Origin: Trichomonas vaginalis G3
Taxonomy: Eukaryota; Parabasalia; Trichomonadida; Trichomonadidae
Length of the DNA stretch: 64,000 nt
NCBI RefSeq assembly: GCF_026262505.1
Contig: NC_067208.1
Coordinates: 15,199,962-15,263,961, forward strand
Direction of reading: 5' to 3'
The position numbers were made by a program, and so were the translations under genes. The stretch's first letter is position 1. The number at the start of each line of letters is the position of its first letter. Below are positions 19,053 through 29,428 of this stretch, piece after piece. Below the pieces are notes generated by a model. The model saw only the letters and a list, made by a program, of their open reading frames with translations, searched no databases and was not told the origin of the DNA.

Positions 19053-19706
19053 TCAATCGTCATCACTTTCATTACCATCTCTTGGAGTTGATAATAACCA
19101 TTCTGGTAAGAGTCTTTTACGCTTTAGAGCATGCTTTAGAAGTTTTCTAATGGCATCCTCTAATCCTTGTGTAGTTACAGCACTGGTTTCGAAATAACGT
19201 GTATCGAATCTTTTTGTAAGTTGATCAGCTTCTTCGAACTCGACTTCTCTCTTGTTTTTCCAACTATCTATTTTGGTACCAAACACGGCAATGTCACAAT
19301 CATTGTTTACCCAGTTTCTTGCATCAGTTATAAAACCAGGGATGGCTTCAAATGTCTTTCTGCTTGTAACATCGAATACGACAATAACTATATCAGCATT
19401 ATTAAAGAAAATTGGCAATATTGAACGATATTGTGGAGATCCTGCTGTATCCCAAACTTCTAACTCGACATTTGCTCCTGGCACTACTCTATTTGTCTTT
19501 TCGAAATCACTACCGATTGTTTGAAAATAGTTTTCTGTATATGTATCTTTGATAATTCGATCAAATAATTTTGATTTACCGGACTTTTCATCACCACATA
19601 TAATAAGCTTGAGTTTCTGAAGAGGGACATCATCAGGATCGATTGAAACAGCTCCTTTTATGATCTTATGACCAGAGGATAAAAGATCTCTGAGAACTGT
19701 TTTCAT
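19053..19706 (-). CDS. Divergent Rab-like small GTPase
   Basis: A 217-residue protein from the ATG at 19706. It has a 30-residue N-terminal extension, then P-loop GDEKSGKS (38-45), switch I with T63 (QTIGSDF), WDTAGS (85-90), TKID (144-147) and ETSAV (173-177), all in Rab/Ras order. Three unusual points are seen: the catalytic Gln after DTAG is Ser; the base-recognition NKxD is TKID; and the C-terminus ends in acidic residues (GNESDDD) with no cysteine for prenylation. It probably binds GTP but may hydrolyse it poorly and cannot be lipid-anchored in the usual way. Its partner or membrane is unknown. An Inr lies five bases upstream. Confidence 0.8.
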   Translation of the reverse strand: MKTVLRDLLSSGHKIIKGAVSIDPDDVPLQKLKLIICGDEKSGKSKLFDRIIKDTYTENYFQTIGSDFEKTNRVVPGANVELEVWDTAGSPQYRSILPIFFNNADIVIVVFDVTSRKTFEAIPGFITDARNWVNNDCDIAVFGTKIDSWKNKREVEFEEADQLTKRFDTRYFETSAVTTQGLEDAIRKLLKHALKRKRLLPEWLLSTPRDGNESDDD

Positions 19707-19710
19707 TAAA

Positions 19711-19716
19711 AAATGA
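19711..19716 (-). promoter_or_regulatory. Initiator element of the Rab-like GTPase gene
   Basis: TCATTT on the minus strand, five bases before the chosen ATG, matches the TCAYTW Inr and supports starting the protein at 19706 and not at the upstream TTG. Confidence 0.55.
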
Positions 19717-19968
19717 AAATAACGAATCAATTTATGCGAGGACTTATGACATATGAGAACACTAATGGAATAGGCTTAAAATATCATATAGATTTAATTG
19801 AATACTTTACAAAGCTATTATGTAAAAAAAATGAAATTCAAGTATCATTGCGTTTTTCCATTTGTAATTTGTTTCATGTGAATTGATCATGCTTCATAGA
19901 AAGGTCATTGCCAATATAATGCATTATTATGGCTTTACTGGCTATGCCGTGATAGTTTTCTGATAAAA

Positions 19969-21234
19969 ATGAATCACTCGGAAAAACTCTTAATTTATGT
20001 CACTTTTGATATTTTTCAGTTGAATGAATATGGTGCTGAAACAACAATATTATACATACATATCAATGAAAATGAGGTTCAAATAGGTGATGGTGAAAAT
20101 ATTTCTCTTAAATTTCATGATTATGAAGGTCCTCTCACAATCCCTCCAAATATCGAAAATAAACATGTTACATCTATCGGAAACAATGCATTTTTCAAAT
20201 GTAATATTACTTCGATCTCTCTTCCTGATTCAATCAAATATATTGGAGAAAATTCTTTTCGTGTTACGAAAATTACACAATTTATTTCACCATCATCATT
20301 AAAAACAATCGGCAATCATGGCTTTGGATATATCTCTTCTCTTAAATTTGTTGATTTAAGACCATCAAAATCTCAATCATATTATTATGAAAGAATCTTT
20401 TTTGGATCAAATATTGAGAATGCCTTATTATCAGATGATTTAACAACAATTTCTGTAGGAATGTTTGGTCATACTAAGCTGAAGAATATTACAATAGCCA
20501 AACGTGTAAAATATATCAACAATTTTGCATTTTGGGGATGCCAAGAATTAGAAGAATTTATATCAGAAAGTCCATATTTCATAACATTTAGTAAAGCATT
20601 ATATTCAAAAGATTTAAAAACATTAATCGGCTATCCAAGCAATTCATTTGTTGACATATTACCAACAACAAGAGTCATTTCAGCCGCCAGAGGTTTTAGT
20701 GGTACATCTTTTATTAAATTTATATTTAATGTATCGATATCCACATTGGGTATGTACGCATTTAGAGATTGCTTTAGTTTAGAATTTGTTGATATGACTT
20801 GTACAAAAATTAAATCTATTGAACATGCTACATTTTATAATTGCTATAATTTAAAACAAATTATTTTACCAGAATCTTTAAAAGTGTTGCGTAATTTAGT
20901 ATTTGGTCGTTGTCCAATCGATCTTTTGATATTACCAAGAAATATTATCTCTACAACTGGCAGTTTTAGAGATAGCTGGGCAAAAGAAGTTGCATTTTGT
21001 GGAATTAATGATATCCCTGGTACAATACTAGCTGATATTATTGTTCGAGTAACACCTCAGTATCAAGTAGAACAATTTATGAATCACTCAATTGCATCCA
21101 GAGACTTTGTTTGTCCAGCTATTAGCTGTACAACATTAATCACTGATATAGATATATTTGCTTGCCCAACTGTTGAAGTTTATTTTAACTTCAAAATACC
21201 TTTCTCATCAACTTGCCCATTTTTACTTTTCTAG
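19969..21234 (+). CDS. BspA-like leucine-rich-repeat protein, copy 1
   Basis: A 421-residue protein from the ATG at 19969. After a 35-residue N-terminal part, it consists of BspA/TpLRR (LRR_5) repeats of the type 'xxIgxxAFxxC.xLxxixlPxsv', for example SIGNNAFFKCNITSISLPDS (residues 67-86). It lacks a clear signal peptide, but the last about 12 residues are hydrophobic. In Trichomonas such proteins are a large family, many thought to be surface adhesins. It is nearly identical at the 5' end to copy 2 at 21650-22918. The family is clear; its location in the cell is not. Confidence 0.85.
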   Translation: MNHSEKLLIYVTFDIFQLNEYGAETTILYIHINENEVQIGDGENISLKFHDYEGPLTIPPNIENKHVTSIGNNAFFKCNITSISLPDSIKYIGENSFRVTKITQFISPSSLKTIGNHGFGYISSLKFVDLRPSKSQSYYYERIFFGSNIENALLSDDLTTISVGMFGHTKLKNITIAKRVKYINNFAFWGCQELEEFISESPYFITFSKALYSKDLKTLIGYPSNSFVDILPTTRVISAARGFSGTSFIKFIFNVSISTLGMYAFRDCFSLEFVDMTCTKIKSIEHATFYNCYNLKQIILPESLKVLRNLVFGRCPIDLLILPRNIISTTGSFRDSWAKEVAFCGINDIPGTILADIIVRVTPQYQVEQFMNHSIASRDFVCPAISCTTLITDIDIFACPTVEVYFNFKIPFSSTCPFLLF

Positions 21235-21374
21235 AATAGATGAACTACACAATTATAAGTATTTGCACTTCTACATATAAAGTTATTACATCATTATTTA
21301 TTAATGGGATATAAATATCTCATTATTCTCAATTTTAGATTTATAGTCGTAACAAATATGGATTTTCATAGATT

Positions 21375-21401
21375 AAAGGAATAACTGCCCTTCAAATGGC
21401 A
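21375..21401 (+). pseudogene. Ankyrin-repeat gene relic downstream of BspA copy 1
   Basis: The stretch translates as KGITALQMA, the 'G.TALH.A' core of an ankyrin repeat. It is followed by decayed coding-like sequence. A matching relic follows copy 2, so it was present before the tandem duplication. Confidence 0.5.
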
Positions 21402-21649
21402 ATAAATCTTTGATTCTTTAAATTGAATCATGATTATGACAAATATGAACAAAGCAAAGAAATAATGGCTTCCTCTAGTATAATGATATATTCATTTCTA
21501 AAAACTATTGCAATTCAGAATAATGAAGATCCTCATATTTGTTTCATATTATAAAGAGAAAAGTATAATAAAGCAAAAATGTTCTTATATTAAAGTTAAA
21601 TCTATATGGATTAGCTAATTTTGAAATAATTGATGGAATTCCGATAAAA

Positions 21650-22918
21650 ATGAATCACTCGGAAAAACTCTTAATTTATGTCACTTTTGATATTTTTCAG
21701 TTGAATGAATATGGTGCTGAAACAACAATATTATACATACATATCAATGAAAATGAGGTTCAAATAGGTGATGGTGAAAATATTTCTCTTAAATTTCATG
21801 ATTATGAAGGTCCTCTCACAATCCCTCCAAATATCGAAAATAAACATGTTACATCTATCGGAAACAATGCATTTTTCAAATGTAATATTACTTCGATCTC
21901 TCTTCCTGATTCAATCAAATATATTGGAGAAAATTCTTTTCGTGTTACGAAAATTACACAATTTATTTCACCATCATCACTACAAACAATCGGCAATCAT
22001 GGCTTTGGATATATCTCTTCTCTTAAATTTGTTGATTTAAGACCATCAAAATCTCCAAATTTCGGTACTTACAGATATTTTTTTGGATCAAATATTGAAA
22101 ATGTATTGTTATCAGATGATTTGACAGTAATTTCAGAAGGAATGTTCGGATATACGAAGCTCAAAAATATAACAATAACTAAAAATATAAAATCTATTTC
22201 TAGCTTAGCATTTTGGGGATGCCAAGATTTAGAAGAATTTATATCAGAAAGTCCATATTTCATAACATTTAGTAAAGCATTATATTCAAGAGATTTAAAA
22301 ACATTAATCGGCTATCCAAGCAATTCATTTGTTGACATATTACCAACAACAAGAGTCATTTCAGCCGCCAGAGGTTTTAGTGGTACATCTTTTATTAAAT
22401 TTATATTTAATGTTTCGATATCAGTATTGGAGTTATATTCCTTTAGAGAATGTCATAATTTAGAATTTGTTGATATGACTTGTACAAAAGTCAAATCTTT
22501 AAATGAAGCGACATTTTATAATTGCTATAATTTAAAACAAATTATTTTACCCAAAACATTAACTTTATTAAATAGTAATTACATATTTGGACTTTGCCCA
22601 ATAGATCTTTTAATTTTATCAGGAAATATTATTTCTGCAGCTCACTGTTTTATAGATAGCAGGACCAAAGAAGTTGCATATTGTGGAATTAATGATATTC
22701 CTGGAACGCTCCCTGATGATATTATTGTTCATGTAACATCTCATTATCAAGGTGAAAAATTTATGAGCCATTCGATTTCATCAAGAGATTTTGTTTGCCC
22801 ATCAATCAGTTGTACAACTTTGATCACCGATATTGATATCTTTGCTTGTCCTTCTATTGAAGTATGTTTTAACCTCAATATACCATTATCATTAATTTTT
22901 CCATTTTTGTTGCTATAG
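21650..22918 (+). CDS. BspA-like leucine-rich-repeat protein, copy 2
   Basis: A 422-residue protein from the ATG at 21650, a tandem duplicate of 19969-21234. The first about 115 codons are identical in nucleotide sequence apart from two changes near the end of that stretch. The following repeats are a mosaic of identical and clearly diverged blocks. The repeat type and absence of a signal peptide are as in copy 1. The ends also match in kind, with a short hydrophobic C-terminus. The 1.68 kb spacing includes shared 3' flank, so the unit is larger than the gene. Confidence 0.85.
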   Translation: MNHSEKLLIYVTFDIFQLNEYGAETTILYIHINENEVQIGDGENISLKFHDYEGPLTIPPNIENKHVTSIGNNAFFKCNITSISLPDSIKYIGENSFRVTKITQFISPSSLQTIGNHGFGYISSLKFVDLRPSKSPNFGTYRYFFGSNIENVLLSDDLTVISEGMFGYTKLKNITITKNIKSISSLAFWGCQDLEEFISESPYFITFSKALYSRDLKTLIGYPSNSFVDILPTTRVISAARGFSGTSFIKFIFNVSISVLELYSFRECHNLEFVDMTCTKVKSLNEATFYNCYNLKQIILPKTLTLLNSNYIFGLCPIDLLILSGNIISAAHCFIDSRTKEVAYCGINDIPGTLPDDIIVHVTSHYQGEKFMSHSISSRDFVCPSISCTTLITDIDIFACPSIEVCFNLNIPLSLIFPFLLL

Positions 22919-23076
22919 GATTACAAATTTAACAATTACAGTTATCTTTATTTGTTATAGATACAATTGATGATATGCGTATATTATATTTTACCTTATT
23001 TTTTAAAATTGTAAGCACAATATCTTATTTTTCATGAATATGTATCTAGAGTTCCTACACTATTTTTTTTGATTAT

Positions 23077-23103
23077 AAAGGAATAACTGCCCTTCAAATG
23101 GCA
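23077..23103 (+). pseudogene. Ankyrin-repeat gene relic downstream of BspA copy 2
   Basis: The same KGITALQMA-coding stretch as at 21375-21401, 1702 bases further on, in the same position relative to its BspA gene. The sequence after it has diverged. Confidence 0.5.
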
Positions 23104-23585
23104 CCAATTTTTCTTTCTTTGAATTGATGTACATAGATTCGCGATCATGTCAAATAAGAATAAATAAAAGAAATATTGATTTTCTCTTGGAGAATAAAAA
23201 GAATTAACACGTTTCCCCGGACTTTTCAGAGGATTGAGCTTGAAAGCATGAAACAGTCAGAAGAAATATGAAGGTCTGTCATATATTTCAGTGAATATCG
23301 ATAATGGAACCTTAAAATAGTGCATTGAAAAGTCTAGACAGACTTAATTTTTTAATAGATTTATGAAATATCACTATTGCCATTCAGAATTTTTATCAAT
23401 GTAAGTGTGAAATATGAAGATTTACAATGAATTTACAATAAATTTAATGAGATATTAAATCAAATTAAAGAGATAATTAATATATGTTTATATTAAAGCC
23501 AAATTTATAAGGATATCTTATCCAAAAAGAAAAATTTTGAAATAATAGAATGTAATTTTACGATTACGCAAATTCTAAACATAAT
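23104..23585. other. Spacer with a copy of the 10.7-kb hairpin core
   Basis: No gene is seen. TTTCAGAGGATTGAG at 23224-23238 repeats the core of the hairpin at 10725-10792, and GACTTTTCA/TGAAAAGTC about 100 bases apart form a short inverted repeat around it. Confidence 0.45.
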
Positions 23586-24827
23586 TTAATCTTCTTCCTT
23601 TTTCTTCTTGATGAACTTCTCATCATCGATCTCCTTCAAGAACTTATGCCAAAGACTGACAGCTTCTGGGTTCTGTTGGGCCAATTTAATGTGTCTCTTT
23701 GTAGATTCGTGGTCAATGGCAGGTAAAGCGTCAATCAATGTTTTGCTCTTCTTCTCAGAAGGAGAAATGTAAATAAGATTCTTGTAATTTAAGTCGTAGA
23801 GTTTGTCCAAGTCTTTGAGAGCATCGATTGTTGCAACTTGTGCCTTGATGTCGTCAACAACTGGAAATTCAGCAATTTTGATTCCATCTGTAACATTTTT
23901 GAATTCTAAGTCAGGAACTCTCATTGCAACGAAGTTCTTTCCGAATGTAGATACGACGGACTGAGCGAATCTCTCGGAAGTAACTGACCAAGCGCCTTGT
24001 GCAGATCCAAGTGGAAATACTTCACATGGCTGGCCTTTTAGCGATGGATTGTCTTCCTTGAGGATTTTAAGGAACTCCTGGGTTGTTACACCAACGGAAA
24101 GATAGATATCTGGGTTATTCATGTAAAATGTACCTTCTTCACGTCTTGCGACGGAATCTGTAATGACGAATGTTGTAACATCAAGTTCTGGTGATGTAAG
24201 GAACTCAACGACCTTCTCAGCTGGTGTTGGAGGGTATTCGAGAATCTTACGAGTAATTGCTGGGTTGAATGAGCCAATTGTCTGCTGGAAACCTTGGGAA
24301 TGATGAGAATGAATACGAGCAGCGTCTTTAACGATCTTGTAGTCAGTAATAAGTCCTTGATCAAGAAGATAATCAAATCCCATATTCTTAAGAAGAATAG
24401 CAAGCTTGTCGTATGTCATTGATCCTTCTGGGAGCTTAAGTTCCTTCTCAATCAAATGGCAAAGGGTAATATCAACAACTGCAACTTTACGTGTTGTATT
24501 AATTTTCATGGCTCTTCTCCAGAGAGTGATGTTATCAATAGAGTCAGCACCATCTCTTGTCTTGGGCTCCTTGAAAACTAAATCTTTTGTATTGATTACT
24601 AAACCTTCAGCAATGTAATCAACAAGAGTTAACCCCTTCTTTGGATCGGCAACGACAGTGCCGAGTTGAACGATATTCTTTCCTTGGAGTGATTGTGGAA
24701 GAGAGATTTCATTGCGATTGAAAAAATCGAGGATACTTTCTGTGGGGAAAGCTTCGAATGATTTTCCATCAACAATAACACTGACGAATCTATTGAAAGA
24801 TGCAAGTGAGGATACGTTCGTAAGCAT
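23586..24827 (-). CDS. [FeFe]-hydrogenase-like hydrogenosomal protein lacking metal-binding cysteines
   Basis: A 413-residue protein from the ATG at 24827. The N-terminus MLTNVSSLASFNRF is a typical hydrogenosomal targeting peptide. Residues 15-85 have the layout of the [2Fe-2S] domain of hydrogenase/NuoG (VDGKSFEAFPTESILDFF). Residues 113-410 follow the H-cluster domain in order: GSMTYDKLAILLKNMGFDYLLD (135-156), IYLSVGVTTQEFLKIL (241-256), FPLGSAQGAWSVTS (271-284), a 'GIKIAEF..DDIKAQVATIDALKDL' counterpart, and a C-terminal helix with NPEAVSLWHKFL (386-397). Hydrogenases have cysteines at TSCCP, SPM/C, MPCTAKK and CPGGC; here only Cys123 and Cys268 remain, neither in such a motif. It therefore cannot hold an H-cluster and probably acts as a scaffold, regulator or partner of hydrogenosomal redox enzymes. 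The homology is judged by eye. Confidence 0.68.
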   Translation of the reverse strand: MLTNVSSLASFNRFVSVIVDGKSFEAFPTESILDFFNRNEISLPQSLQGKNIVQLGTVVADPKKGLTLVDYIAEGLVINTKDLVFKEPKTRDGADSIDNITLWRRAMKINTTRKVAVVDITLCHLIEKELKLPEGSMTYDKLAILLKNMGFDYLLDQGLITDYKIVKDAARIHSHHSQGFQQTIGSFNPAITRKILEYPPTPAEKVVEFLTSPELDVTTFVITDSVARREEGTFYMNNPDIYLSVGVTTQEFLKILKEDNPSLKGQPCEVFPLGSAQGAWSVTSERFAQSVVSTFGKNFVAMRVPDLEFKNVTDGIKIAEFPVVDDIKAQVATIDALKDLDKLYDLNYKNLIYISPSEKKSKTLIDALPAIDHESTKRHIKLAQQNPEAVSLWHKFLKEIDDEKFIKKKKEED

Positions 24828-26196
24828 CTCCTAAAAATGGCTGAACTGATATTTTCTCCACAAAAATTCAGAGGGATAAAAATTTTTTTCTGAATTGTCA
24901 GAAAATTTTTTAGAACGATGATAAATACAATACAAATACTAACAAAACATTTTTATAATTTTTTGAAAGTGATTATATTGATCTCAAATAGACTACGAAT
25001 ATATCAACTATATAGTACGGTATTAATAATTATCAAGGAAATACAGATATTCCTGCTATATTTGAAATTTCAATTTCAAGTTTAGCACTACATAATCATT
25101 TTTCCTACTCTTTTTGTGATGTCAAGTAATTTCCCCAAAAAAGATCAACTCGGTTCTGCATTCGATGGCAATTGAGCTGGCCAACTTGCTTCTTCGTCCA
25201 GTTTACAGGCGCGAAGTGTTTGAAGTTGATTTATTGTTATGGGCAATTTTGATTTATTCAAAGGGTCTTACTTAAACCGATTTGCTATATATTGGAAATG
25301 TATTCGAATCATGCAGACTTTGAACGACTCAGACACAATGGAAATGAAATATTGAATCATGAATTTCAATATGGAGTTACATATTAATATTCATTTAGTT
25401 TTATTATATCGTTAATCCGTAGAGGGTCGACACCTCATATATGTCAAATATCTTTTAAATTTTATCAAATAAATTTATTTCTTAGTAATTTACCATGTGA
25501 GAAAGAAAATCATTAAGAGAGAAGTAGCGGTATTTTTGATAAATTGGATAAAAATGTAAAATAAAAATTTCGAATTTTTATTTCTTAAATTAAATAAAAA
25601 TTCTAAGGTAATCAGTTTGTAAGGACTCAAACACATTCAGGATCTTAATAATAATTAATAATTTCTGATTTTATTTTCGTTTTATAAATTGAAGGTGTTA
25701 TAATATATTCTATGAGTTCAAAACAGAGTGTAGTATAATATTGTTCGAAATATTCCAACTTGCAACAAAATTCTTAAAAAATATTCCGAAAAATTTCGCC
25801 AATTTAAATGTAATGTATCCGTCCTCGGTTATCCGAACCCCATAATAAGGTGCGGGGATGTAGAACGTAGTTTTGTACTGCACATAGGAATAATGGCCTC
25901 GCTCACGTTGTTTGGCCTTCCTCGCACAGATTGTCACTTTTTTTGAAAAGACCAAAAATATCTTTCAGACTATTAGCTATTTTTAAATATCTCATAGTAT
26001 GTTAATTCAATATGAAAACAAATTTCTCAAATACATTATTGCTTTTTCATTTCATTGACTCCATTTCCTTTTTCTCCTGTAACAAGTACAATACAGTGTG
26101 ACACATAACATGCTATGAATTAATTCCAAACTTTCATAAACTCAATCAAACTTGAATTCATACAAAAATTATCAAGATATATATTTTCATAAGTAC
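24828..26196. other. Gene-poor region with GC-rich patches
   Basis: No intact gene is seen in about 1.4 kb. Two patches are GC-richer than their surroundings: about 25125-25215 and about 25818-25940. In both, short codon-like stretches can be read (on the minus strand in the second), but neither is long enough to name; they look like gene relics. Confidence 0.5.
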
Positions 26197-27110
26197 ATGG
26201 CACAGAATGACGCTAGTCGATCAAAAATTGCAAAGTTGCTTATTTTATTTCAATAAGATCTTCTAGAAGATTAAAATGATGCATTTGATTTTTTGCACAA
26301 GTATAAAGCATTTGCTGAAGATGAATTGGATTCAATTTTTCAAATGATTAATAAAAAGCCTGATGAAAACAAATATATTCCATTACTGATACTTTAGAAG
26401 CAGTTTCACAAGTGGTACTATTCAATGGCAAGAGACAGAAAAGAAAACCAGACTGAATGAAGAAATAACAGAAATAATAATATCACATGGTGCATATACA
26501 ACTCCAAAAGATATATTAATAAAGAAGGTGATGTTTGTCAACTTCAATTATTCATATTATATATCTTTTTTTTTCCAGAGTTCCATATGATTATTGATGT
26601 AGATGTGAGTCCCCTTGATAATTCTATGATATTTTTCATCGCGCAGATATTAATACCAAAGAAGATTCAGAAATGACTGTTCTTTTGTATGATGCTATAG
26701 AAAATAATAAACAAGTTACATAATTACTTTTATTATATTGAAAAGATGTTAAGTCAAAAAAATCAATCTGAATGCTTATGTAAAGAACAAAAATAAGAAG
26801 AAAAACAATAATATTTTCTCCTTGATGCAGTATCAGCAAACAGAACAGTAGCTGATGATGTTTTTATTTCAAAAGGAGTGGATGTTAATAAAACCCAGTT
26901 CATTTTGCATCAAAAATAATAATTTACCAAAATATAAATGAAAAAGAGAATTATACAAAAACTCCTCTTCAATATGCAATAGGATTTAATGGCATAAAAA
27001 TAGCAAAAAATCAATTGTTGCTGCATTTAAAATTATAAAAAAATAGGTATCACAAGGGCGTTAATATCAGTATGTATTCTAAAAATAGAAGCAATTCCTA
27101 TACTAAACAG
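26197..27110 (+). pseudogene. Decayed DUF3447/ankyrin-repeat gene
   Basis: Starting at an ATG at 26197 (MAQNDASRSK), pieces in different frames resemble an ankyrin protein of the trichomonad DUF3447 type: EITEIIISHGAYTTP, DINTKEDSEMTVLLYDAIENN, ISKGVDVNKT and NYTKTPLQYAIGFN. The 'D.N....TPLQYA' and 'EI...HGA' motifs are those of ankyrin repeats. Stops and frameshifts separate the pieces, so it is not functional. It was probably a gene like 55523-57030. Confidence 0.65.
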
Positions 27111-29192
27111 AATATTAATGTAAAAAATATTTATGCATGCATATCATGATAGAAAGGATATCTATATTTTCTCTTTACAAAGTTTCACATGAAATAAAAA
27201 GGAATCGTAGTAATTTGGATAGGTTTTCATAGTTGATAATTTTCTCTGGCTCTAAATGAAATTTCCTTCCGCATTAGGAATGATATCGATTCGAAAATAT
27301 TATGGAAGATATTATTATAATGAGTTAATATTTTGAGTTAAGGATACCATTACATTGCGTAGTTAGAAAGAGAATATGATATTGTCATGATTGCTAAAGT
27401 TTTAGGCTCCAGAAATGAATATACATCAAACTGAAACAATTGATAAATTGAATGAACTTTTGAGAGGTTCTCAAATAAAAAAAATTATCTAATTTTTTAC
27501 AATATTACTATTATTTTATCCACATATGTATATATAGTAATTTGAGAAAACTTTTAGGAAAAAATAAGTTTAATAAAAATCTGAATTTTACTTGTTGTGG
27601 GATTGTTATTAATTGACACTCCAGACGTATTACTAATAGTTATGCGTATGCAATTAAAGTATTTCTGATGGACAAAATGTGAGATTTATATCAGATAATT
27701 CATTTCTACTATTAAGTTATTCATTTATGAGTTTGCACTTATTCGCACTAAATAAATAACTATTAAAAATTGTTTTAATTAATTGACACCATATAATAGA
27801 GTGAATTTTGTTTGATCAAACAACAATAGATGATAGATATAAAGCCAAGAAACTTGCTATTAATATGCTCTACTTGCTATTTCAATGTAAGTATGATATT
27901 TTCTAAATGTTTCGTTCAGATAACTTAGATATATTAGTCAAAATTTGAAATTTTAATAGCACATATATTAAAAATAATTATTATTCATAAAAGATTAATG
28001 AAATAGTAAAAAAATCAATCAAATTATAAAAATACAACATTTAGAAGAATTCTTATTATCCTTCAAAAAGTCAGTATTTCTGCTGTAATTTTCTACAACA
28101 TTGTAGTTATTGCACTTTGTCTATGGATTTGTATATATGTTATATATAAATTATATATCTAAACTGCCCATAAGTGCAATTTTTATATAAATTGTTTATT
28201 TCTTTAACAATTTCATATGAAATATGCTTTTTAAGCGTATCAAAGCTGTGTTCTTAATGTGCATGGATATATCAAGAAAAATGTCGAAAACAAAATGTGA
28301 ATTCACAAATTCACTGAATTTTCACCGTTTTTTGAATTTTGCTACAGCACTAATATTAAATAATACTAAAATCTTCTGTCTTTGTAAAAGAATAAATTCT
28401 GACAAAAAGTGCTCGTTTAAATTTAATGATCATCTGTATGACTAAGTAGTAAAAAGTGTTTATGACCAAAAAAGGGTTACATGCTTAGTCTATTTTTCTG
28501 ACAGGATACTCTAGATTTACATGATCTCTATTTCATATCTCCGTTTTTAGATTCTTCGACAGATTTTATGATAGAAAACCAAGATTAACAAATTTCCGGC
28601 ATGTTAATGAAGAAATCTACAGCTACCCTCAATATTATTTCAATAATTAGTATCGTTTCTCTTACAATTTATTTTTTTCTCAATAATTTAACAAGAAATA
28701 ACAATACACACTTGGTTTTACGTATAAAAGCTAAGTGTCGAACTTAATCAACTTTACTTACTTAGCAAATGAATATTTTTGTGGTTGCGAGTTCTGAATG
28801 CTGAAGGTTTAGATTTCTCTATAAATGATATCATTGCACTTACAATGTTGTTCCAGCCTATCACATAAATCATAGAAAATCCAAAAAAAAAAATAATATA
28901 AAGAAAATTCATGTCATGAAGTTCAAAAAATACCGTGTAACATTAAAATTTGTTATGCATAATACATTTTAGCTATTATTGATTTTTTTTAATTTTCGAG
29001 AAATTGAATAGTGAGTCCGATAGAGAAATTTTTAAAAATCCTAGTGCCTCATAGAAGTAATTTCCCTCGTCTCCCATACTTCCAAATGTATGCATATGAC
29101 ATAAACTTTTATGCATTACACAAGTGGCCAATAATATCTATAGAGTAAAAAATTAGAAATTTAATTTTTTTATATGATAGTTATATTTCAGA
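27111..29192. other. AT-rich gene-poor stretch
   Basis: About 2.1 kb with no credible gene or RNA. Short open stretches exist but lack family motifs or plausible length. Confidence 0.5.
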
Positions 29193-29428
29193 TTTGCGAG
29201 CGTAACTTTTTTCTCCATGGCATACTTGTTTTAAGAGCAAATGATCAAAATCGTCCTTCAATTATTGAAGGAGCTGATATCTTTTGAAAATTGAATTGAA
29301 AGGGTATTCAATTTTCAAATTTCCTCTCAATTTTGGAAACATATCAACTCTATGAATTAACAATTATGTGCCTTCACAGTTTATCAGTCATATAAGGTGC
29401 TTATAAAGAAAAAAGTTACGCTCGCAAA
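29193..29428. mobile_element. MITE-like element with 22-bp terminal inverted repeats
   Basis: TTTGCGAGCGTAACTTTTTT (29193-29212, continuing two more bases) is matched perfectly by its reverse complement at 29407-29428. The 236-bp unit holds smaller internal hairpins (for example TCCTTCAATTATTGAAGGA near 29253-29271) and no gene. Size, TIRs and lack of coding capacity fit a non-autonomous DNA transposon. No clear target-site duplication is seen. Confidence 0.65.

Noticed and set aside
19167-19524. Plus-strand open frames inside the GTPase gene
   Set aside because: They are shadows of the minus-strand GTPase, whose motifs leave no doubt about the coding strand.
25710-25955. An 81-codon minus-strand open frame
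   Set aside because: It has no ATG and no family motif; kept only as part of the GC-rich patch.
28224-28445. A 73-codon plus-strand open frame
   Set aside because: Short, no family motif and in a stretch of random-looking AT-rich DNA; probably chance.
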